Shown: positions 14,859 through 21,900, counted from the first letter of the stretch. The stretch is DNA of 36,191 nt from CAWBRT01 sp050015355 (GCA_050015355.1 JBEKBO010000038.1:1-36191); one strand, 5' to 3'. The notes: generated by a model from the letters alone, not told the origin. A program made the numbers and translations.

Positions 14859-16064
14859 ATGGCTCTAGCGTCTCCCAAAGAAAAAGAGATCATCCATATC
14901 CTTTCGATACTTGCGCTTAACCCGCAACACTCCGACGAGGCGTTCACCGCCTTTGAGCGCCTGAGCGAGAGCGAACGCGAGGAGTTTCTTTCGCTTGCCG
15001 ATTCCAACCACGTGGTGTTGCGCGCGCTGGAGCCTTTGCAGCGGCAGGCTGCAAGCCGCGCGGCTGAGGCCGACAAAAGGAACCTACCCCAGGTTAGCGC
15101 CGAACAGCGCGACGCGGAACCTGGGGCATCCGTCTCAAAGGAGTTTCTTGGCGACGCGGAACCTGGGGCATCCATTGCGACCTATGTGGGGATAGCCGAG
15201 TGGGCAGGAGCGCAGATCAAGCGCGAGCAGGGCCGCGTTGCCAAAGCGCTCGCTTCGCTGTACGAAATCTGCTCGGAACTGGAAGCGGCGGGATGCGCCA
15301 CCAGCGTGATGAAGTCTCTCGACCATTATCCAGACCTGGGAAGCGATCTGGACCTTTACACGACGGCGGATGAGGGCGCTGTCGCCGAGGTCATGACCAA
15401 GCGTTTTCAGGCGCATATTGAAGCGCGCAGTTGGGGAGACCGGCTGGCTCACAAGTGGAATTTTGGCGTCCCCGGCCTGCCTGAGGCCATTGAAGTACAC
15501 GCTCAGCGACTGGGACAAACCGGCGAGCACACGCGCATGGCCGAACGCTTTGTAAGCCGGCGCGTAGAGAAAACCGTAGGCGGCTATAGCTTCCTGGTGC
15601 CGGCGCCCGAAGAGCGGCTCATCGTGGCGACATTGCAGCGCATGTACCGGCATTTCTACTTCCGGGTGTGCGACATCGTCAACAGCGGCACCCTGGTCGA
15701 CTCCGGGGCAGTGGATTTCGCGGAGCTGAAAAGGGCCGCCGATCTGGGCGGCATCTGGCCGGGAGTGTGCAGCTACCTGAAAATCGTGAGCGACTACCTC
15801 GCCCGTTACAGGGGCCATGGATTGAATCTGCCGAAGAATGTCGTGGAAGCCGCGCCCTTCGGCGGAGAGAAGATATACGTGCGCGCCCGATACATCCGTG
15901 TGCCTATCGTGCCGCAGGGGGCGAAACTCTACACCAAGCAGGTGACGCGGACGGCGCTCGACGGCAACGTGCTGGCTACGCTGCGACTCTCGCTGCTGCC
16001 TCCGCTGGCTTCCGCCGCCGCCCTCAGCTATAAACTGACGGGCAGCGACAAGGGAATCTGGTAG
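14859..16064 (+). CDS. Nucleotidyltransferase-fold protein (NTP_transf_5-like) with in-frame A repeat
   Basis: A 401-residue protein that I place with the uncharacterised nucleotidyltransferase family PF14907. The key motif is YPDLGSDLDLYT with Asp163 and Asp165 after Gly161-Ser162, as in Pol-beta-like nucleotidyltransferases; a conserved downstream block is HKWNFGVPGLPEAIEVHAQRLGQTGEH. Residues 1-72 form an acidic helical domain (FERLSESEREEFLSLADS). The C-terminal part (LKRAADLGGIWPGVCSYLKIVSDYL...) is helical, as is usual in the family. Related genes often sit in polysaccharide or surface loci, but neighbours here give no such hint. Residues about 74-105 come from a repeat, separating the N-terminal helices from the catalytic domain. 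Confidence 0.75.
   Translation: MALASPKEKEIIHILSILALNPQHSDEAFTAFERLSESEREEFLSLADSNHVVLRALEPLQRQAASRAAEADKRNLPQVSAEQRDAEPGASVSKEFLGDAEPGASIATYVGIAEWAGAQIKREQGRVAKALASLYEICSELEAAGCATSVMKSLDHYPDLGSDLDLYTTADEGAVAEVMTKRFQAHIEARSWGDRLAHKWNFGVPGLPEAIEVHAQRLGQTGEHTRMAERFVSRRVEKTVGGYSFLVPAPEERLIVATLQRMYRHFYFRVCDIVNSGTLVDSGAVDFAELKRAADLGGIWPGVCSYLKIVSDYLARYRGHGLNLPKNVVEAAPFGGEKIYVRARYIRVPIVPQGAKLYTKQVTRTALDGNVLATLRLSLLPPLASAAALSYKLTGSDKGIW
15079..15173 (+). repeat. A hairpin inside the nucleotidyltransferase gene, partly duplicated
   Basis: TACCCCAGGTTAGCGCCGAA at 15085 pairs with GCGGAACCTGGGGCATCC; the intergenic unit at 21829-21879 is nearly the same sequence. A 23-bp piece ending in CCTGGGGCATCC occurs twice, at 15109-15131 and 15151-15173, exactly 42 bp (14 codons) apart. 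The frame stays open throughout and gives LPQVSAEQRDAEPGAS ... DAEPGAS. Confidence 0.85.
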
Positions 16065-16070
16065 GACATT

Positions 16071-16199
16071 TCAGATTTAAGATTGCAGATTTAAGATTGC
16101 TGGAACCTCCGAGCTTTCCAATCTGAAATCTGCAATCTTCAATCTGAAATGGCCCAGCTCTTCCAATCTGAAATCTGCAATCTTCAATCTGAAATGTTC
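16071..16199. repeat. AT-rich inverted repeat between convergent genes
   Basis: CATTTCAGATTTAAGATTG at 16071 pairs with the reverse complement unit CAATCTTCAATCTGAAATG near 16133-16151, giving a stem of about 33 bases with few mismatches. The right arm (CCAATCTGAAATCTGCAATC...) is repeated once more at 16163-16195. The last copy overlaps the 3' end of the phosphodiesterase gene, supplying its stop codon. It may end transcription from both sides. Its base composition differs sharply from the A, B and C families. Confidence 0.8.
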
Positions 16200-16663
16200 A
16201 GTGTGATCAGCTCCGGCAGCAGTTCCCCGCCCACGACGGTGATCTTGCCGAGCGAAGCCGGCAGCCGGAAGCGCCTGGGGCCGGCACTTCCCGGATTGAA
16301 ATAGAGCACCCCGTCTTTCACATAAAACTTCGGGTCGTGGGTGTGTCCGCTGATGACAGCGGCGAAGCCCGCCTTCGCGGGTGCAAGGTCCAGCTCGCGC
16401 AGATTGTGCAAGACGTAAATGAGCGACGATTCCTGCGTTACGACCTCGCGCTGGCGATAGGGCGCGGCCCATGGCTCCCGGTCGACATTGCCGCGAACGG
16501 CCACCACAGGGGCTATGCGGCGAAGGTGCGGAACGATTAAAGGCGATCCCATGTCGCCGGCGTGGACGATCAGATCCGAGCCCTCTAATGCCTGAAGGGC
16601 TTCCTCGCGCAGCAGTCCATGCGTATCCGAGATAACGCCGATGTGGAAGGCGCGCTTCGCCAT
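16184..16663 (-). CDS. YfcE/MJ0936-type metallophosphoesterase
   Basis: Calcineurin-like phosphodiesterase of 159 residues. All metal-binding motifs are present in order: SDTHG (about 12-16), HAGDMGS, VRGNVDRE, SGHTHDP and NPGSAGPRRF. Small enzymes of this group hydrolyse phosphodiesters in vitro and their physiological substrates are mostly unknown. The start ATG 16663 directly precedes ISDTHG at the normal distance. The last residues (LITLNISD) are read from within the AT-rich repeat, so the C-terminus has probably been rewritten by it. It is divergent from the tRNA-Gly gene. Confidence 0.9.
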   Translation of the reverse strand: MAKRAFHIGVISDTHGLLREEALQALEGSDLIVHAGDMGSPLIVPHLRRIAPVVAVRGNVDREPWAAPYRQREVVTQESSLIYVLHNLRELDLAPAKAGFAAVISGHTHDPKFYVKDGVLYFNPGSAGPRRFRLPASLGKITVVGGELLPELITLNISD

Positions 16664-16698
16664 GGCGAAAGGCTACTACAAACGCTTTCGGATATCGG

Positions 16699-16726
16699 TT
16701 GCGGCGGATTTTCGAAGCGTTATAAT
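16699..16726 (+). promoter_or_regulatory. Promoter of the tRNA-Gly gene
   Basis: TTGCGG (16699-16704), a 16-base spacer and a perfect TATAAT (16721-16726). The expected start lies a few bases before the mature tRNA end at 16738, which fits a tRNA gene with a very short 5' leader. Confidence 0.75.
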
Positions 16727-16737
16727 ATGGAGGCTGA

Positions 16738-16812
16738 GCGGGAGTAACTCAGTGGTAGAGTCACGGCTTCCCAAGCCGTTGGTCGCGGGTTCGATCCCCG
16801 TCTCCCGCTCCA
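16738..16812 (+). tRNA. tRNA-Gly(CCC)
   Basis: A complete cloverleaf: acceptor GCGGGAG/CTCCCGC (16738-16744 with 16802-16808), D-arm with AACTCAGTGGTAGAGT, anticodon stem ACGGC/GCCGT around loop TTCCCAA giving anticodon CCC, T-arm GCGGGTTCGATCCCCGT, discriminator U and encoded CCA (16810-16812). It reads GGG codons. Confidence 0.95.
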
Positions 16813-16836
16813 TTTTGTTTCTTTCTTCACAGACTT

Positions 16837-16977
16837 GTCATGTTGAGCGCAGCGAAACATCCCATTGACCTTACTTGATCCGCGCCGCTCTCGGCTTTTC
16901 GCATAAAACGTTCCGGCTGCATCTCAGCCCCCTGCCGTAATGGGATTCTTCGCTCCCTACGGTCGCTCAGAATGACA
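16837..16977. repeat. Degenerate C-type element after the tRNA
   Basis: Left end TGTCATGTTGAGCGCAGCG at 16837 and right end TTCGCTCCCTACGGTCGCTCAGAATGACA ending at about 16977 are the two arms of a C unit, here separated by about 80 bases of unrelated sequence. No gene is visible between 16813 and 17059. Confidence 0.6.
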
Positions 16978-17059
16978 ACTTGAAACTTATGCAGCGAATC
17001 TACGCGACAGCACACCGGCTCACATCGCTAATCTTTCCAGATTTCGATAACCTGTCCCT

Positions 17060-17917
17060 ATGAAGATCGCAAGCTTCCCGGCGCTGTTTTTGGTTTTGCT
17101 GGCGCTTTGCGGCACGGTCGCCGCCGCGCTGTTGTTCACTCCAGCGGCCGGGCACGAGCATGGTTTCTATCTCGGATTCGACCGCAACGACTACCCTGGC
17201 GATGCGGCATTGGCGCAGTTGCGGCAGACGTTCAGCTACACGGGATACTGGCTGAGCGTGCCGCCCGGCGCAAAAACGAACTCGTGGTCGGGCAAGCGCG
17301 CGACGCTGGCGGCTCGCGGATTTGGATTTCTGCTGCTGTTTAATGGCAAGCTTTATCGCGAGCTTCAGGCCGCGGGCGATGCGCGGCTGAGCGGCCGGCA
17401 GGATGCAGCGGCTGCCGTGAACTCGGCCCGCAGAGAGGGCTTCAGGCGAGGCGCCGTGATCTTTCTGGACCAGGAGGAGGGCGGCGTGATGCTGCCGGAG
17501 CAGTTCGCCTACATAGAAGCCTGGAGCGATGCGGTGCGCGCCGCCGGTTTCATGCCAGGGGTTTACTGCTCGGGAATGCCTGTGCAGCAGAAGAATGCCG
17601 CGGCGGTGACTACGGCGGCGGATCTGCGTGCGAAGCTCGGGGCCAAGCCGACGAAACTTTGGGTGGCGAACGATCAATGCCCGCCTTCACCCGGTTGCAA
17701 CTACGGCAAGCCAGTGCCGGCCCCTTCGGCAAGCGGCACGCACGACGCATTGGTATGGCAATTCGCCCAGTCGCCGAGGCGGCGGCAGTTCACCGGGGAG
17801 TGCGCCTCGAGCTACGCCGCCGATGGCATGTGCTACGCTCCGGGACTGCCTCGCGGAGCCGATTCTTTTGTCGACCTCAACACCGCAACCTCGCCGGACC
17901 CATCGAATGGGCGGTAG
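17060..17917 (+). CDS. Secreted DUF1906-like (glycoside hydrolase-like) protein
   Basis: A 285-residue exported protein. Residues 1-28 are a signal peptide or membrane anchor (ASFPALFLVLLALCGTVAAALLF). The rest resembles the DUF1906 / Rv2525c-like TIM-barrel domain, related to GH25 lysozyme-type folds: GFYLGFDRNDYPGDAALAQL near the start, a strand ending in acidic residues (GAVIFLDQEEGG, about 133-144), GFMPGVYCSG, KLWVANDQCPPSPG and ALVWQFAQSP. The DQEE motif stands where the catalytic acids of GH25-like enzymes lie. Activity on peptidoglycan or glycans is an inference. Cysteines (CPPSPGC, GECAS, DGMC) suggest disulfides outside the cytoplasm. Confidence 0.75.
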   Translation: MKIASFPALFLVLLALCGTVAAALLFTPAAGHEHGFYLGFDRNDYPGDAALAQLRQTFSYTGYWLSVPPGAKTNSWSGKRATLAARGFGFLLLFNGKLYRELQAAGDARLSGRQDAAAAVNSARREGFRRGAVIFLDQEEGGVMLPEQFAYIEAWSDAVRAAGFMPGVYCSGMPVQQKNAAAVTTAADLRAKLGAKPTKLWVANDQCPPSPGCNYGKPVPAPSASGTHDALVWQFAQSPRRRQFTGECASSYAADGMCYAPGLPRGADSFVDLNTATSPDPSNGR

Positions 17918-18497
17918 GAACTGGTCAGATATGTAAATTGAGCGCAGAATTCTCGGGGTATTGTTTTATTCCATGCAAGCACCCCACCCTTCGCCAACAG
18001 CAGGCGAAAGGATGTGGCACCCGGCACCCGTCTTACGCCCGCTACGCGGGCTGGGGGCGACGCAGATTCCATGCCTACCCCAGGCTTGCGCCTGGGGCTA
18101 CCATCTTATGCCCGCTATGCGGGCTGAAATCATCGGGCCACCCGCCCGCAGAACTACCCCACGTTAGTCAAAAACAGGCGAACGTGTGGCACCATTGCAT
18201 CAAAAAGCAGATCCTTCGCTGCGCTCAGGATGACACTTTTATTGTGTTCAGGATGACGGCACGGAACAACGGGTCTGTCGGGGTGCACAGGCAGTTTAAG
18301 AAACTACCCCACGTTAGCCCAGTCACCCCAACGAGCGGTGCTCGCCGGGGGCCCCAGTGGGCGAACGTGGGGCACCATTGCACCAAAAAGCAGGTCCTTC
18401 GCTTCGCTCAGGATTTCGGCAGGCGGCCCAGGCACCCCAGAAAGCCTGAATCCTGGCTTTCTGGGGACCCCGCTCAAACGCCGCCTCAGCGCCTCAA
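17918..18497. repeat. 580-base repeat block with A, B and C units
   Basis: No supportable gene. About 17980-18022 is an A-like unit (CCCCACCCTTCGCC/GGCGAAAGGATGTGG). About 18074-18103 is another inverted repeat (TACCCCAGGC/GCCTGGGGCTA). 18151-18193 is an A unit; 18206-18233 a C fragment. 18300-18376 is an A unit with a B hairpin in its loop (arms 18326-18335 and 18341-18350). About 18405-18495 is one 56-bp-type unit split by a B hairpin with a perfect 12-bp stem (18435-18446 and 18455-18466). Confidence 0.8.
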
Positions 18498-18866
18498 TTA
18501 GGGCTTTTTCTGGCAGGCCCACGAATATGTTTGGGAGTCCCCATCTCTGGTTAGAATGAGCGCGCCGGTAGTGCGAATAAGAGTAAAGTGATTGACGTTT
18601 TCCTTCCACCTGCTAACCCAAGTCACCTTATCGGCCGTGATCGTCGCGGGAAACGCCTCAACACTGCTGCGAGCGACGGTGACAATCCAGGAGGCCGCAG
18701 TGCTGGCGGTCAGGTCAATGCTGACATTTAAGTCCTTAGGCGCTTGACTGGTGGTGGCACATAGAAAATCGATTGTCTCAGCATGTGCGGGCGTGAGCAG
18801 ACACGGGCAAACGATTGCGCCGAGAACTACAGCCAGCCCGAACGCTAGAATTCGCGAGCGAATCAT
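18498..18866 (-). CDS. Small secreted protein of unknown function
   Basis: A 122-residue protein with a clear Sec signal peptide (MIRSRILAFGLAVVLGAIV..., cleavage likely after AHA near residue 29). The mature part of about 93 residues is rich in beta-forming residues (NVSIDLTASTAASWIVTVARSSVEAFPATITADKVTWVSRW) and ends YSWACQKKP; its two cysteines (in DFLCATT and SWACQ) could form one disulfide joining the ends. I recognise no family. The signal peptide and codon pattern support a real gene. It converges with the DUF1906-like gene across a repeat block. Confidence 0.65.
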   Translation of the reverse strand: MIRSRILAFGLAVVLGAIVCPCLLTPAHAETIDFLCATTSQAPKDLNVSIDLTASTAASWIVTVARSSVEAFPATITADKVTWVSRWKENVNHFTLIRTTGALILTRDGDSQTYSWACQKKP

Positions 18867-19101
18867 GTAGTTCTCCCGTTGACTAACGACAACTACGGGT
18901 GGATGGACAAGTTCGTGTCCATGTCACGCGCCGTGTCGATGAAGTGCTGCTTTGTTCCGGGAATCATACCACCGCTAAGCCACTTTTCACTCATGCACCG
19001 GCGCGTGGAAAAGCAGATCCTTCGCTACGCTCAGGATGACACTCGCGAGGTGTTTTTCACTCACATGACAGAGCGCATGAAAAAGAAATTTCGACAACGT
19101 C
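18867..19101. other. Intergenic region with one C fragment
   Basis: A C fragment (AGATCCTTCGCTACGCTCAGG and ATGACA) lies at about 19015-19041, near the 3' end of metX. Otherwise I see nothing recognisable; the open frame on the plus strand here has no family features. Confidence 0.4.
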
Positions 19102-20181
19102 CTACAAGTGCGCGGCCAGGATGGTGGCCAGTTTCTCCGGTTCGGCGAGAAAGGCGTCGTGTCCGTGCGAGGACGCTATCTCGTGATACTCGCACTGCAC
19201 GCCGGCGGCGGTGAACTGCTCGCCCAGGGCGCGCACGTCGGCCGCCGGGAAAAGCCAGTCGGAGGAAATTCCCACCAGGGTGACGTGCGCTCGAATGCGG
19301 CCATACGCGGCCTGCGCCGAACCATGGGAGCGCACCGGGTCGAAGCTGTCCATGGTCTTGCTGATCGCCAGGTACGAGTTGGCATCGAAGCGCTGGACAA
19401 ATTTTTCTCCCTGGTAGTCGAGGTATCCGGCCACGTCGAAGCGGCCGTCGGGATGAGTCCAGGGATCTTCGCCGTTGCGGTTGGGATTGCGTCCGAAACG
19501 GGTGGCAAACAATTCGGCGGACTTGTAGGAGCACATGGCAATTTCGCGCGCCAATGCCAGTCCCTTGGCGGGAACTTCATGCGGAGGATAGTCGCCGTTT
19601 TGCCACTTGGGATCGAGACGGATTACGTGCCGTTGGAGATGATTCAGCGCCAGCCCCATCGAGCCCAAAGGAGCGGCGCCGATGGCGACACAATGCTCGA
19701 CGAATTGCGGATAATCGATCACCCACTGCAAGGCCTGCATGCCGCCGATGGAGCCGCCGATGACGAGCTTGACCCGATCGATTCCCAAAAAATTCAGCAG
19801 TTGGCGCTGCGCCCGCACGATATCGCTGACCGTGACCAGCGGAAAATTCGCGCCATAGGGTTGGCCGCTGTCGGGGTCGACGGCGGAGGGTCCGGTGGAA
19901 CCATAACAGGAGCCCAGAATGTTGCTGCCGATGACGCAATAGCGGTCGTTGCCGAACAGCCTTTCGTCATCGAACAACTCCGGCCACCAGGAGGCCACCT
20001 CGGCGGTGCCCGAGAGCGCGTGGCAGACGAGTACAACGTTGTCGCCCGCGGCATTCGGCTCGCCGTACATGGCATAACGGATGGTCACGGGGCGCAACAC
20101 GCGGCCGCACTCCAGGGCAAAGCCCTCCTCTTCGGCAAAGGAGTGCTGTCCCTGGACCAAATGCAAAGTGTCCGTACTCAT
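19102..20181 (-). CDS. metX: Homoserine O-acetyltransferase
   Basis: Acetylates homoserine with acetyl-CoA, the first committed step of methionine synthesis by the O-acetylhomoserine route. The 359-residue alpha/beta-hydrolase shows the nucleophile Ser144 in IGGSIGGMQALQW, catalytic Asp308 (GISSDWLFP) and His341 (SSHGHDAFL). N-terminal family blocks are VLVCHALSGTAEVASWWPELF and GSCYGSTGPSAVDPDSGQPYG, the last close to the acyl-CoA pocket. Acetyl rather than succinyl specificity is the usual state for this sequence type. It overlaps metY by four bases (ATGA), so the two genes are translated as a unit under the attenuator upstream of metY. Confidence 0.95.
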   Translation of the reverse strand: MSTDTLHLVQGQHSFAEEEGFALECGRVLRPVTIRYAMYGEPNAAGDNVVLVCHALSGTAEVASWWPELFDDERLFGNDRYCVIGSNILGSCYGSTGPSAVDPDSGQPYGANFPLVTVSDIVRAQRQLLNFLGIDRVKLVIGGSIGGMQALQWVIDYPQFVEHCVAIGAAPLGSMGLALNHLQRHVIRLDPKWQNGDYPPHEVPAKGLALAREIAMCSYKSAELFATRFGRNPNRNGEDPWTHPDGRFDVAGYLDYQGEKFVQRFDANSYLAISKTMDSFDPVRSHGSAQAAYGRIRAHVTLVGISSDWLFPAADVRALGEQFTAAGVQCEYHEIASSHGHDAFLAEPEKLATILAAHL

Positions 20182-21542
20182 TTCGCGCTCTTTCCTCCAG
20201 CAACAGATAAGTCGGTATCCTGCTCGCGGGAGAGTCCGGTAGCCGTCTTGAGCGCCTGATTCAGGTCGTCGATCAGGTCGCGCACGTCCTCTGTGCCGAC
20301 CGACAGGCGCACCAACTCAGGAGTGACGCCGGTATCGAACTGCTCGCTTTCGCTCAATTGCTGGTGAGTTGTGGAAGCAGGATGAATCACCAGAGACTTC
20401 GAGTCTCCGAGATTTGCCAGCAGGCTGAATAGTGAAAGCGAATTGATCAGCTTGCGGCCCGCTTCGTAGCCACCCTTGATTCCGAATGTTACCAAGGCAC
20501 CGCTGCCATCCGGAAGGTATTTTTGCGCGCGCGCGTGGTACTTGCTGCTGGGCAGACCGGGATAATTGACCCACTCGACGCCAGGATGCGTCTCCAGGTA
20601 CTTGGCCAGCGCCAGCGAGTTCTCCGAATGCCGCTGCATGCGGAGATGCAAGGTCTCGGCACCCTGCAGGAAGAGGAACGAGTTGAACGGAGAGAGGCAG
20701 GCTCCGGTGTCGCGCAGACCCTGCACGCGCGCCTTGATGATGAAGGCCAGCGGCCCAAAGGCTTCGGTGTAGGAAACGCCGTGATACGAGGGATCGGGAT
20801 TGACGAAATCCGGGAAGCGTCCCGAGGCCTTCCAATCGAAGGCGCCGCTGTCGACGATAATGCCGCCGATGGAGGTTCCATGACCACCGATAAACTTGGT
20901 GGCCGAGTTGACAACGATGTCGGCGCCCCACTCGATGGGACGGCAGAGAGCGGGCGAGGCTGAGGTGTTGTCGATGACCAGCGGCAGTTTGTTCTCGTGC
21001 GCGATGCGGGCGAGCGCTTCGATATCGACAATGTCAAGCTTGGGATTGCCGAGAGTCTCTGTGTAAAGGGCCTTGGTCTTTTTGTTGATCGCCTTCCTGA
21101 TGCCGTCGAAGTCGTCGGCATCGACGAAGCGAACCGTAATGCCCAGCTTGGGCAGCGTGTAATGAAAGAGGTTGTAGGTGCCGCCGTAGAGCGAGGTGGT
21201 GGAAACAATCTCGTCGCCGGCGCTGGCCAGGGTGGTGATGATAAGCGTCTCGGCAGCCTGTCCGGAGGCGGTTGCCAGGCCCGCGATGCCGCCCTCCAAG
21301 GCCGCGATCCGCTTCTCAAAGACGTCGGTGGTGGGGTTCATGATGCGGGTGTAGATGTTGCCGAACTCCTGCAGGCCGAAGAGGCGGGCCGCATGGTCGG
21401 CATCGTCAAAAACGTAGGACGTGGTCTGGTAAATAGGCACCGCACGGGCCTTGGTGGTGGGATCGACTTGCTGGCCGGCGTGAATAGCCAGGGTTGCAAA
21501 GCGTTGCTTCTTCTCGGCGTTGTTGTTTCCGTTTTCTGACAT
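20178..21542 (-). CDS. metY: O-acetylhomoserine sulfhydrylase
   Basis: PLP enzyme of the Cys/Met metabolism family that makes homocysteine directly from O-acetylhomoserine and sulfide. The 454-residue length is typical of MetY, longer than MetB/MetC. The Schiff-base lysine is Lys216 in VNSATKFIGGHGTSIGG; other landmarks are ATLAIHAGQQVDPTTKARAVPIYQTTSYVF, YTRIMNPTTDVFEKRIAALEGG, TSLYGGTYNLF, and the C-terminal SLVIHPASTTHQQLSESEQ and VRLSVGTEDVRDLIDDLNQAL. It is the first structural gene after the Met/Cys leader peptide and overlaps metX. SD-like AGGAACAGG precedes ATG 21542. Confidence 0.95.
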   Translation of the reverse strand: MSENGNNNAEKKQRFATLAIHAGQQVDPTTKARAVPIYQTTSYVFDDADHAARLFGLQEFGNIYTRIMNPTTDVFEKRIAALEGGIAGLATASGQAAETLIITTLASAGDEIVSTTSLYGGTYNLFHYTLPKLGITVRFVDADDFDGIRKAINKKTKALYTETLGNPKLDIVDIEALARIAHENKLPLVIDNTSASPALCRPIEWGADIVVNSATKFIGGHGTSIGGIIVDSGAFDWKASGRFPDFVNPDPSYHGVSYTEAFGPLAFIIKARVQGLRDTGACLSPFNSFLFLQGAETLHLRMQRHSENSLALAKYLETHPGVEWVNYPGLPSSKYHARAQKYLPDGSGALVTFGIKGGYEAGRKLINSLSLFSLLANLGDSKSLVIHPASTTHQQLSESEQFDTGVTPELVRLSVGTEDVRDLIDDLNQALKTATGLSREQDTDLSVAGGKSAK

Positions 21543-21593
21543 CGCTGCTACCTGTTCCTTTTCTGAAATTCTTGGTTGGTGAACAAAATGAAA

Positions 21594-21622
21594 CGACCCA
21601 CGATCGGGATGACCGTGGGTCG
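21594..21622 (-). terminator. Terminator-like hairpin in the metYX leader
   Basis: On the minus strand CGACCCACG and CGTGGGTCG form a perfect 9-bp stem with an 11-base loop, followed by TTTCATTTTGTT. It lies about 50 bases before metY and after the leader-peptide stop, the position of an attenuator's terminator (segments 3 and 4). The T-run is interrupted, so intrinsic strength is uncertain. Confidence 0.75.
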
Positions 21623-21655
21623 CTGAAATCCTTTGAAGTTTCCTGCTCGAAGCTG

Positions 21656-21739
21656 TTAGTCAGCCGCCCACGGTCGCGCACGGAAACACATGTGCATGCA
21701 CATGGCCATGGTTTGCGCGGTGTGGGTTTGAGCCAACAT
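21656..21739 (-). CDS. Met/Cys-rich leader peptide of metYX (27 residues)
   Basis: A short frame from ATG 21739 to TAA 21656-21658. Residues 11-18 read MAMCMHMC: four Met and two Cys codons within eight, directly upstream of methionine biosynthesis genes. No role as a protein is likely; it would sense charged tRNA-Met (and perhaps tRNA-Cys) by ribosome stalling. Codons 22-25 overlap RNA segment 2, which can pair either with segment 1 (codons 5-9) or with segment 3, the left arm of the terminator-like hairpin. The start follows a promoter so closely that the message is probably leaderless. An internal start at Met11 would keep the same logic. Predicted from sequence only. Confidence 0.7.
   Translation of the reverse strand: MLAQTHTAQTMAMCMHMCFRARPWAAD
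21667..21726 (-). promoter_or_regulatory. Alternative pairing segments 1 and 2 of the met attenuator
   Basis: Segment 1 (21714-21726, RNA CCCACACCGCGCA) can pair with segment 2 (21667-21680, RNA TGCGCGACCGTGGG) through TGCGCG/CGCGCA and GTGGG/CCCAC. Segment 2 can instead pair with segment 3 (21611-21619) through nine continuous bases, GACCGTGGG with CCCACGGTC. That antiterminator pairing would destroy the 3:4 hairpin at 21594-21622. Confidence 0.7.
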
Positions 21740-21744
21740 CGAAA

Positions 21745-21776
21745 ATAGTATGCGGGATTGTGGGTGGTTTTGTCAA
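21745..21776 (-). promoter_or_regulatory. Promoter of the metYX leader
   Basis: A perfect TTGACA (21771-21776). Two overlapping -10 candidates exist: CATACT (21747-21752, spacer 18) and TACTAT (21745-21750, spacer 20). Either predicts transcription starting at or within a few bases of the leader ATG at 21739. Confidence 0.65.
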
Positions 21777-21828
21777 AAACAAAAGCGCAGGTCTGCTAAT
21801 GAGAGTTGCGGATTAGCTGCCTCACCAG

Positions 21829-21879
21829 AAAACTACCCCAGGTTAGCGCCGAACAACGTGGCGCGGAACCTGGGGCACC
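21829..21879 (+). repeat. A hairpin between the met leader and the lactonase-type gene
   Basis: TACCCCAGGTTAGCGCCGAA pairs with GCGGAACCTGGGGCACC. This subtype, with GCGCCGAACA in the loop, is the one found inside the nucleotidyltransferase gene at 15079-15173. Confidence 0.8.
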
Positions 21880-21900
21880 AGTCGTCGCGAAAAGTGAAGA

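Noticed and set aside
16738..16977. Integration of a mobile island at the tRNA-Gly 3' end
   Set aside because: No integrase gene and no second copy of the tRNA 3' end are visible; only a degenerate C element follows.
21543..21740. A SAM riboswitch in the metY leader
   Set aside because: I could not find the helices or conserved cores of SAM-I or SAM-II in this short leader. The Met/Cys leader frame and pairing segments explain the sequence better. A covariance-model search would settle it.
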